Assembly: GCA_018714665.1 (NCBI GenBank)
Contig: DVNA01000151.1
Span: 1-6,723, forward strand
Reading direction: 5' to 3'
DNA: 6,723 nt
Source: Candidatus Gallibacteroides avistercoris
GTDB taxonomy: Bacteria; Bacteroidota; Bacteroidia; Bacteroidales; CHK158-818
How positions within the stretch are numbered: position 1 is the first letter of the stretch; every line of letters starts with the position of its first letter. Of this stretch, positions 1 through 6,204 are shown piece by piece. The notes under the pieces were generated by a model. The model did no database searches. It saw only the letters and a program-made list of their open reading frames with translations, and was not told the origin of the DNA. The position numbers were made by a program, and so were the translations under genes.

Positions 1-1033
1 AGTTCTTCTCTATATAGACGGTATTCCCTTTTCTGGTTACCACAATCTCTCCTCCGGATTGCAACAAGTCGTCAGGAACGGACAACCAATAAAAGGAACC
101 ATGCAACACGCCATTATCTTGCTTCCAGACAATCTTCTCCGGATAAGGATTACGTGTAAAGTGGGACATCCACTCGATACCGGCTCTATCCTCCCGATCC
201 ATCCAATGTCCTTTTCCAGGCACGATATGGACATCGTGCACATATCCACCGGGATCGTTCTTCTGCAAACTGTCCAGCATGATTTTCCACTGCCGAGCCA
301 CCTGATTACGGTTATAGGCAGCATCGTCCGCTCCCATCCAAAGGGCAAAACCGATATTTCGAAGGCTTAGAGGCGACACATCCCCCGGATGTCCCGCCAT
401 CATGGCGGCAGCGGCCCAACGGTCGGCCATACGGGGAGCCAACCGATATGTACCATCTCCTCCGGCCGAATATCCGGTTATATAAACTCTATCCGGATTG
501 ACATCTTTCAATACAACTGCACTCTTTATAATCTGCTCAAACAGGGCATCGATATGCGGTTGATGCCACAAATCCCACGTATTTAGCGGGGCCCGCGGAG
601 CCAGATAGATACCCTCCTGCGGTTGATAAAGGCCGATCTGATTTCTCCACTGCTGGTCATTCAACGCAGCCGGGGCTCCTCCTCCACCGTGCATGGAGAT
701 GTACAAGCTCCACCCGTCGGTAGGCTTCTCCCCGAATACCCGATAATCGAACCGCATCCGGAATGCATCTTCGGTAAACAGTTTCAATTTCCAGGAAGAG
801 GCGTACTGTTTCTTTATCTCTTCTGCTCGATAATTCCACAGCATCTCACGTATGGATTCCGCTTCTGTTGCCGACAACGATTTTTGGAAATATGGTAGCC
901 GGACTATTTCCCTCAAATCCGGCTGCGTATGCAGCCATTTTTCAAATTTATCGACAATTTTGCTTTGTGCATATACAGAGAGACCCGAATACGAGAAAAT
1001 ACTTATAACAAGCAGAGCGAATAATCTTTTCAT
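1..1033 (-). CDS. Exported alpha/beta hydrolase (esterase / PHB-depolymerase-like), 3' end cut by the window edge
   Basis: I translated this frame by hand. It is open for 344 codons from the ATG at 1033 to the left edge, so the C-terminus is missing. The N-terminus is a signal peptide: Lys-Arg at 2-3, a hydrophobic core at about 4-20, and likely cleavage after VYA at 22 with Gln next. The catalytic domain follows. HGGGG at 115-119 resembles an oxyanion-hole loop. GYSAGG at 187-192 is the nucleophile elbow with Ser189 (codon 467-469). GADD at 234-237 offers the acid, and GKGH with His276 the base. In this superfamily these residues form a Ser-Asp-His triad that hydrolyses esters or similar bonds; the substrate cannot be read from the sequence. 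The region after 300 looks like a further beta-rich part. An in-frame ATG at 1042 (adding MEK) is an alternative start; I prefer 1033 because MKR begins a typical signal peptide. It follows the tricorn gene on the same strand and probably acts in the periplasm or at the cell surface. Confidence 0.88.
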   Translation of the reverse strand, partial: MKRLFALLVISIFSYSGLSVYAQSKIVDKFEKWLHTQPDLREIVRLPYFQKSLSATEAESIREMLWNYRAEEIKKQYASSWKLKLFTEDAFRMRFDYRVFGEKPTDGWSLYISMHGGGGAPAALNDQQWRNQIGLYQPQEGIYLAPRAPLNTWDLWHQPHIDALFEQIIKSAVVLKDVNPDRVYITGYSAGGDGTYRLAPRMADRWAAAAMMAGHPGDVSPLSLRNIGFALWMGADDAAYNRNQVARQWKIMLDSLQKNDPGGYVHDVHIVPGKGHWMDREDRAGIEWMSHFTRNPYPEKIVWKQDNGVLHGSFYWLSVPDDLLQSGGEIVVTRKGNTVYIEKN

Positions 1034-1050
1034 CTTTTCCATACAATCTG

Positions 1051-1104
1051 TTATAAAAGATGCCGGCAACATCGGGACATCTCTCTCACGATGCGGCCGG
1101 CATC
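1051..1104 (-). terminator. Intrinsic terminator after the tricorn protease gene
   Basis: A perfect 9-bp inverted repeat (GATGCCGGC at 1059-1067 against GCCGGCATC at 1096-1104) encloses a second perfect 5-bp repeat (CATCG 1070-1074 with CGATG 1089-1093), the two separated by a 2x2 mismatch. On the minus strand the hairpin begins 8 bases after the TAA at 1113-1115 and is followed by TTTTATAA (1058-1051). The plus-strand side lacks a U-run, so it should work for leftward transcripts only. The T-run is short, so termination may be incomplete. The hairpin lies only 17 to 25 bases before the possible starts of the hydrolase gene. Confidence 0.75.
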
Positions 1105-1112
1105 CCTAAAAA

Positions 1113-4100
1113 TTATTTACTGAAATTACGGGGTGCTGGTGCTTTGGTAGGAAGCGGCTTACGGTCTTTCAACTGTTTCATCACCTCTTCTATGGCTTTG
1201 TCTAACTGCTGATCTTCGCCCGCATACTCTTTCACCGGATCGTTATCTATCACAATATCCGGATCTACCCCATGGTTCTCGATAATCCATTCTCCCGTTT
1301 TGGGATCGAAACTGGTAAAGAAAGGTACCCGCATATCCGTCCCATCGATGAAAGGTAACGAACCACTAATGCCGACAATTCCTCCCCAAGTACGCGTCCC
1401 GATAAGTTTACCCAGACCCAATGCCCGGAATCCCCAAGGGAAAAGGTCTCCGTCAGAAGCCGAATACTTGTTTATCAAGCAAACCTTGGGTCCCGTCTGT
1501 ACGGCATCGGGAACGGTCCCAATTCGGTCTGAGCCACGCCGCATGGTAACTCGGTACACCTCACGGGCCAAGCGTTCCAGAATCATGGGCGAAACGTTAC
1601 CTCCTCCATTGGCTCGGTCGTCGATGATCAAACCCTCTTTGTCTACCTGCGGATAAAAATAACGGGCAAACTCATTCAACCCTTCCACTCCCATATCGGG
1701 AATATAGATGTAACCTATCTTCCCGCCGGAGGCCTGTTCTACCTTTTTTATATTGTTCTGTACCCAATTATAGTGATACAACGGAAATTCATCGGCAATG
1801 GGGGTAATCACAATCTTCCGTGCACCCTCTTTTTGGGCCTTTGTATGAAGGCTCAGTTCGGTAGGTACTCCGGCTTTACCGACCAAAAGGGAGTACATAT
1901 CTTTTACGGTATTGGTAGGAACGCCATCAATAGCAACAATAAATTCGCCCTCTTTGACATTCAGTCCCGGTTCTGTGAGCGGAGAGCGCAAATCTCGGCT
2001 CCACGATGCCCCCGGTATGATTTTCTCGATACGGAAAAATCCACTCTTATCGCGAGATATTTCCGCTCCCAACAATCCGGTCTGGATGCGTTCGGGACGT
2101 TCGGTTTCACCCGGATTAATATAAGCGTGCCCACAATTCAGCTCGCTGATCATTTCACCTATCACATAATTCAAATCCAAACGGGTCTTTACATAAGGCA
2201 GCAATACGGCATATTTCTTTTTCATCGCATTCCAATCTACCCCGTGCATATTTTCCAGATAAAATCCATCGCGGTATCCGCGCCATGCTTCGTTAAAGAT
2301 CTGTTTCCACTCCTGAGCGTAGTCGGTGGTTATTTTCATATTCGACAAATCGACGGCTTTATTCAACCCTGTCCTGCCGGAGGGAATATCTGAAATATAG
2401 AATTGTCCTCCTTTACTGAAAACAGCTTTTTTCATCCCGGGCGCTACATACATGGAGGCCCCTTCGGCTACAATATTTTCTTCTTGCTTGTCGAAATTGA
2501 ACACGCGGGTAGATCCACCACGGTTATACCACACGTTCTTCCCGTCTGAATAGATATTTCCGTAATAGCCCGTGGGGAGCGGCAATCGCAAAATACGGTC
2601 ACCGATTCCTTCCGGATCAAAAACCACCAGATCAGACGTTTCCGATTTATCTTTATCTACCTTATCGGCATTTTCTTTTTTATCTCCGTCTTCTTTCTCT
2701 TTTTCATCCGATAAAATCTTCACTTCTGCATCTTTTTCGATAAAGGGAGACGGAGTATCTTTGGATAGTAATGCCATATAAATGCCGTTCATATTCGTAT
2801 ATACATGGTTCCACTCCAAGTTTCCATACGTGGGCGAGAAGTCTCTCGACGAATTAAACAGCAGGTATTTTCCGTCGGTACTGAATACCGGCGAACCGGA
2901 ATCGTACCATTTATCGGTAACGGCATACTCTTTCTTATCGGCAATGTTGTAAAGGTAAATGATGCTGTAATTATTTTCGGCCGGCAACACATAGGTCAAC
3001 CACTTGGAATCGGGAGAGAATCTCACTCCGGAGGGTTCTCCCGCAGGACATTGCAAAAGAACGCTTTTTTGTTTGGAGGTAACATCCAACAAATTAAGCC
3101 GGTTCTTCCGGTCGGTATAAACGATTTTCCGGGCATCGGGACTCCATTCAAAAGAACGGATATAGGTATCGTTATTCTTGGTTAATTGTACAGGGTCGCC
3201 ACCTTCTGAGGGTTGCATCCACAATTCTGTTTCGCCGGTTGCATCGGAGATGTATGCGATGTACCTACCATCGGGCGACCAACTGGCATTGCGTTCATGT
3301 ACACCGGGTGTACGGGTGAGGTTTTTGGTTACTCCCTTATCAACCGGCACATTAAATATTTCACCCCGTGCGGTGATTACCATCCGTTCTCCACCGGGAG
3401 AATAACTGTACGCCCGAATGTATCTGGAACCATCCTTCTGTTCGCTGCGGGCATAGATATTATCCGAGGTCAGGGTAATGGGAACTTTCTGGAATTTTTT
3501 GGTATCGGCATCCAATAAATAGATATATCCGCCGTTTTCAAAAACGATATGGGTTCCGTTACAACTGGGAAACTTCACATCGAACTCTTTAAAATCTGTT
3601 ACTTTCGAGGTCTGTTTGGTTTTAGTATTGTAAACGAAGATATTCATCGTCCTGTCACGGTCGGAAATGAAATAGATTTCATCGCCGATCCACATGGGCA
3701 TGATATCTTGTGCATCATTCTGAGTGATATTTTCAACCGTACCCGCTTCCGGCGTATAAATCCAGATATCGTCGGCCATTCCTCCTTTGTAATATTTCCA
3801 AGTCCGGAATTCACGGAATACCCGATTGTATGCCAGCTGTTTTCCATCGGGAGAATAACTGCAAAAACCGCCTTCGGGCAAAGGAATCTCTTCTGACAAC
3901 CCTCCCTCTTGCGATACAGACTTCAACTTACCGGTAAAACTGCTGCCGATACGGTTACGATATACGATACGGGAACCATCCGGCGTCCACGCCATGACAA
4001 TGTTATTGGGCCCCATACGATCGCCCAGATCATCCCGACTGTTGGTTGCCGTATAGGTAACCCGCAGCGGTTCTCCACCTTCCGAGGGAATGGTAAATAC

Positions 4101-4361
4101 TTCGGTATTCCCGTCGTACTGTCCGGTAAAGGCTATCGTACGCCCGTCGGGGGAATACTTGGGAAACATTTCATACCCGACGTGCGAGGTTAAACGTTTG
4201 GCCTCCCCGCCTTTTACCGAAACTTTGTAAAGATCCCCTGCATAGGAGAATACGATTTCGCTCCCATTGGTAGAGGGAAAGCGCAACAACCTGGCTTCGT
4301 CCGCTGCATACAAAAATGCAGGCCAACACAGGATGCTGAGAAATGCGATTTTTTTCTTCAT
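1113..4361 (-). CDS. Exported tricorn-type serine protease, 1082 residues
   Basis: Tricorn proteases are large, self-assembling peptidases that cut peptides into short products. The archaeal enzyme is cytosolic; this one carries a signal peptide (MKKK, hydrophobic core 5-18, cleavage near LYA at 17-19), so it probably acts in the periplasm. Domains in order: an N-terminal beta-propeller (about 25-310) and a second propeller (about 315-675), both built from repeated SPDG-type blades (for example 70-73, 170-173, 362-365); a helical region (about 680-750); a PDZ domain (about 762-842); and the C-terminal protease core (about 855-1060). By comparison with the archaeal enzyme I assign His745 (NCGHAY), nucleophile Ser969 with Asp970 (SASDGD), and Glu1028 (ENHGVDPD). 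The residue before the His is Gly, where Thermoplasma tricorn has Ser. Residues 548-576 form a charged Lys/Glu/Asp-rich insert in the second propeller. The frame is open upstream to 4490, but I chose the ATG at 4361 because the signal peptide begins there and the promoter lies inside the extension. The gene sits between two hairpins and is probably its own transcription unit. Confidence 0.95.
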   Translation of the reverse strand: MKKKIAFLSILCWPAFLYAADEARLLRFPSTNGSEIVFSYAGDLYKVSVKGGEAKRLTSHVGYEMFPKYSPDGRTIAFTGQYDGNTEVFTIPSEGGEPLRVTYTATNSRDDLGDRMGPNNIVMAWTPDGSRIVYRNRIGSSFTGKLKSVSQEGGLSEEIPLPEGGFCSYSPDGKQLAYNRVFREFRTWKYYKGGMADDIWIYTPEAGTVENITQNDAQDIMPMWIGDEIYFISDRDRTMNIFVYNTKTKQTSKVTDFKEFDVKFPSCNGTHIVFENGGYIYLLDADTKKFQKVPITLTSDNIYARSEQKDGSRYIRAYSYSPGGERMVITARGEIFNVPVDKGVTKNLTRTPGVHERNASWSPDGRYIAYISDATGETELWMQPSEGGDPVQLTKNNDTYIRSFEWSPDARKIVYTDRKNRLNLLDVTSKQKSVLLQCPAGEPSGVRFSPDSKWLTYVLPAENNYSIIYLYNIADKKEYAVTDKWYDSGSPVFSTDGKYLLFNSSRDFSPTYGNLEWNHVYTNMNGIYMALLSKDTPSPFIEKDAEVKILSDEKEKEDGDKKENADKVDKDKSETSDLVVFDPEGIGDRILRLPLPTGYYGNIYSDGKNVWYNRGGSTRVFNFDKQEENIVAEGASMYVAPGMKKAVFSKGGQFYISDIPSGRTGLNKAVDLSNMKITTDYAQEWKQIFNEAWRGYRDGFYLENMHGVDWNAMKKKYAVLLPYVKTRLDLNYVIGEMISELNCGHAYINPGETERPERIQTGLLGAEISRDKSGFFRIEKIIPGASWSRDLRSPLTEPGLNVKEGEFIVAIDGVPTNTVKDMYSLLVGKAGVPTELSLHTKAQKEGARKIVITPIADEFPLYHYNWVQNNIKKVEQASGGKIGYIYIPDMGVEGLNEFARYFYPQVDKEGLIIDDRANGGGNVSPMILERLAREVYRVTMRRGSDRIGTVPDAVQTGPKVCLINKYSASDGDLFPWGFRALGLGKLIGTRTWGGIVGISGSLPFIDGTDMRVPFFTSFDPKTGEWIIENHGVDPDIVIDNDPVKEYAGEDQQLDKAIEEVMKQLKDRKPLPTKAPAPRNFSK

Positions 4362-4405
4362 TGTGTGATGAGTTTTTTCCTGATTTGTTTTGATATTCGT
4401 GAGTA

Positions 4406-4413
4406 CAAACTTA
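4406..4413 (-). promoter_or_regulatory. Bacteroidetes-type -7 promoter box for the tricorn gene
   Basis: On the minus strand these bases read TAAGTTTG, a perfect match to the Bacteroidetes primary-sigma -7 consensus TAnnTTTG. Transcription would start near 4399, giving a leader of roughly 35-40 bases before the ATG at 4361. I see no clear TTTG at the -33 position. The box lies about 65 bases downstream of the preceding operon's terminator hairpin, which fits an independent promoter. Confidence 0.65.
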
Positions 4414-4459
4414 CAATTTTTTAGCATATCCTTTCCTATATGGCCGAAACGAATTTTGA

Positions 4460-4523
4460 GAAAAGAAGAAAAATAATACCCGCTTCTCACGCCGGGTCAA
4501 AAACACCGACACAAGAAACGGGT
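4460..4523 (-). terminator. Intrinsic terminator closing the sigma factor operon
   Basis: Read on the minus strand, 4523-4478 folds into an uninterrupted 18-bp stem with a 10-base loop (4505-4496). Thirteen pairs are Watson-Crick and five are G-T wobbles. The outer arms read ACCCGTTTCT and AGAAGCGGGT. It is followed by a T-rich tail (ATTATTTTTCTTCTTTTC, 4477-4460). It begins 28 bases after the TAG stop of the beta-solenoid gene. On the opposite strand the wobbles become A-C mismatches, so the structure is specific to leftward transcripts. Confidence 0.85.
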
Positions 4524-4551
4524 AATACAAAAACCGTACAAAGGATATTTT

Positions 4552-5724
4552 CTACTCTGTTCCTTCTAAAATGATATCTTTATAAGCACTGGTTATCTGA
4601 ATGATTTTTTCAGGATTTTTCTTTTTTCCGATGGTACCAATACACGTTTTTTTAATTCCTGTCTGTTCTATTTCTGTATTTAAGAGTTTAAGCTTATTCA
4701 GTTTTATGTCTGCCATCGATACGGAAAGATCCACATTGCAAGAAATTTCAGAAGATAACTCCAACTTAACCTCACTGTAAGCGGACCAGACGGAAATATT
4801 TTCAAAATTCGTATCTATATTTTTTATATCCAACTGGCTGAATTCGAGGGATCTTATAGTTGCCCTTTTCATTAACTGTTCTACCCCCAACGTAGAATAG
4901 CGCACATCAGAAGTCTCTATCTCGCCAGCCGTAACCAAGTGAATGTCTCCAAACGCAAACTTTGCTACCTTCAATATATCAACCTGTTGAATAGAGATAG
5001 AGCTGTATTCATCAGAGCAAATAAGACCAGATATGGCTCCGATCTCCGCTTTGGAATAGGACATTTCCAGTTGTAAGTTTTTTGCCTGTTGCAATTTTAG
5101 TTTGCCAAATTTCAGTTTTATATTATTGTTGTCTGCTTGTAACCGGGATATCTCCATATCGCCAAAATCCAAAGAGACATTTACTCCTTGTTTACGATCT
5201 TTTAAATAAATGTTCCCAAACTTATTGTTTAATTGCAGGTAAATAGAAGCTGGCACGATAACGGTATAATTCACCTCAATTTTGTCATTTTCATTGTTCA
5301 GGTTATTATTGGTCGGGAATATGGTTTTTGCCGAGACCTTCGATCGACTTTCTGAAAACTTTACATCTATCCGATTGGCCATATCTTGTACTTTTTTCTG
5401 GTCCTGACCTTTAACCATAACGGTAATAGTAAAAATGATAGCATTGGTATTTCCCTCTGTTATAAAGATATTCCCAAACTGATTCTCGATTTCCAATACA
5501 GCATCTGCATCAACCTCCATCTGCCGATGGATTGTTACCTCTTTCTCTGAAAGTATCTCCGTATTGGCAGCATTGTTTCTATGGAGAGATCTGTCAAACG
5601 AAACAAATTCGGACGGTCGCGAATCCAACTGGATTGTATTTGCATAACTGGAATGGGCAATACATATATATAGCCAGCAAAAAAACATATAAAAAATTTT
5701 GATCTGTTTCATAACGGTCTTCAT
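4552..5724 (-). CDS. Exported beta-solenoid-like protein, 390 residues (resembles DUF4097 / GIN-domain proteins)
   Basis: The exact function is not known to me. A signal peptide (hydrophobic core about 8-24, likely cleavage after SSYA at 28) predicts export; the Cys residues at 16 and 21 do not sit in a convincing lipobox. From about 80 onward a short pattern recurs: Phe or Tyr, then Gly or Ser, any residue, hydrophobic, any residue, hydrophobic. The aromatic residues are at 83, 169, 187, 206, 223, 240, 258, 276, 295, 316 and 381, with Met337 as a weaker copy. From 169 to 295 the spacing is 17-19, as expected for stacked beta-strand rungs. Residues 94-135 form a more mixed segment that breaks the pattern. 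This resembles the DUF4097 / putative-adhesin GIN families, often encoded with regulators in Bacteroidota; the assignment rests on pattern, not a search. The ATG at 5724 directly abuts the TAA of the upstream gene, implying coupled translation; an in-frame ATG at 5712 is an alternative. It has no visible membrane anchor or sorting domain at the C-terminus. Confidence 0.85.
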   Translation of the reverse strand: MKTVMKQIKIFYMFFCWLYICIAHSSYANTIQLDSRPSEFVSFDRSLHRNNAANTEILSEKEVTIHRQMEVDADAVLEIENQFGNIFITEGNTNAIIFTITVMVKGQDQKKVQDMANRIDVKFSESRSKVSAKTIFPTNNNLNNENDKIEVNYTVIVPASIYLQLNNKFGNIYLKDRKQGVNVSLDFGDMEISRLQADNNNIKLKFGKLKLQQAKNLQLEMSYSKAEIGAISGLICSDEYSSISIQQVDILKVAKFAFGDIHLVTAGEIETSDVRYSTLGVEQLMKRATIRSLEFSQLDIKNIDTNFENISVWSAYSEVKLELSSEISCNVDLSVSMADIKLNKLKLLNTEIEQTGIKKTCIGTIGKKKNPEKIIQITSAYKDIILEGTE

Positions 5725-5727
5725 TTA
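5722..5727 (-). promoter_or_regulatory. TAA-ATG stop/start junction
   Basis: The stop codon TAA (5727-5725) of the putative anti-sigma gene is followed with no gap by the ATG (5724-5722) of the beta-solenoid gene. This supports the chosen start and suggests that terminating ribosomes re-initiate on the second gene. Confidence 0.7.
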
Positions 5728-6204
5728 TTTTTCCAAGAGAGATTGAATCGACGTAAGAGTCTCTATCTGTTTGTCATAACAACGGACAAGTGCCGATATA
5801 TAATTTTCTTCCGGAATGTTCTTCCCGATTTCCTGCAAGGCATTTACCTCCTGCTGCATAGACTTGATAGCTTTTTGTAAAAGGATTTTGGCCTCTTCAT
5901 TTTTTTCTACCAACACATTTATACTGTCAATTTGCTCGGATATTTTAAACTGATAATAGGCTGTAACGCCAGGAATATCGCTCGCCTGGGCTTGATCACT
6001 ACCTGATTCCCGGGGGAGTATCCAAAAGAGCAATAAAATGGAAACGGCAACCGCAGCAACAAAACGGATACGATATTTCGTATTCCTTCTTCGTCTTTGC
6101 AATATCAGCCGTTGCTCAAAACGGAGCAGATGCCCGTCAGGAGGGAGTTGATTGTCAAATGACGGACGGTTCTCTTTTATTATTTTTTCAAGTTGCCGAT
6201 TCAT
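5725..6204 (-). CDS. Single-pass membrane protein, putative anti-sigma factor, 159 residues
   Basis: It is probably the membrane regulator of the sigma factor encoded just upstream, judged mainly by position and topology. Residues 1-46 are hydrophilic and basic next to the membrane (four Arg at 37-40 and more to 47), so they should be cytoplasmic by the positive-inside rule. One membrane segment spans about 47-63. The remainder (about 64-159) would be periplasmic. It contains a likely coiled coil with hydrophobic heptad positions Ile88, Ile92, Ile95, Val99, Leu109, Ile113, Met116, Val120 and Leu123, then a second helical stretch to the end. The segment PPDGHLLRFEQRL at 21-33 resembles a Pro-x-Gly-His...Arg-Phe motif that I recall from small Bacteroidota proteins downstream of ECF sigma genes. 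No zinc-binding anti-sigma motif is present (only one Cys, at 142, and one His, at 25), and no FecR-like domain is evident. Its ATG overlaps the sigma gene's stop by four bases. Confidence 0.8.
   Translation of the reverse strand: MNRQLEKIIKENRPSFDNQLPPDGHLLRFEQRLILQRRRRNTKYRIRFVAAVAVSILLLFWILPRESGSDQAQASDIPGVTAYYQFKISEQIDSINVLVEKNEEAKILLQKAIKSMQQEVNALQEIGKNIPEENYISALVRCYDKQIETLTSIQSLLEK
6201..6204 (-). promoter_or_regulatory. ATGA start/stop overlap
   Basis: The minus strand reads ATGA, which holds both the start codon of the putative anti-sigma gene and the TGA stop of the sigma factor gene. Such overlaps usually couple translation and keep the two products in a fixed ratio, as expected for a sigma/anti-sigma pair. 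Confidence 0.75.

Noticed and set aside
37..898. Short open frames on both strands within the hydrolase region
   Set aside because: The continuous minus-strand frame with signal peptide and GYSAG motif explains the whole region; the others overlap it out of frame.
1105..1112. Possible -7 box TAATTTTT at the protease stop codon (about 1107-1114) as a hydrolase promoter
   Set aside because: It lacks the final G of TAnnTTTG and has no clear -33 partner; in this T-rich stretch it is likely chance.
1300..2393. Long plus-strand open frames opposite the protease gene (1300-1656, 1773-2393)
   Set aside because: They lie fully antisense to a clear protein family, show no domain pattern, and are best explained as shadows of the protease codons.
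4362..4490. N-terminal extension of 43 residues on the tricorn reading frame
   Set aside because: It would place 43 residues before an intact signal peptide, and it contains the promoter box and the T-rich tail of the upstream terminator.
4362..4551. Small RNA or riboswitch in the largest intergenic gap
   Set aside because: The only strong structure is the terminator hairpin; the remaining bases are explained by the promoter and a short leader.
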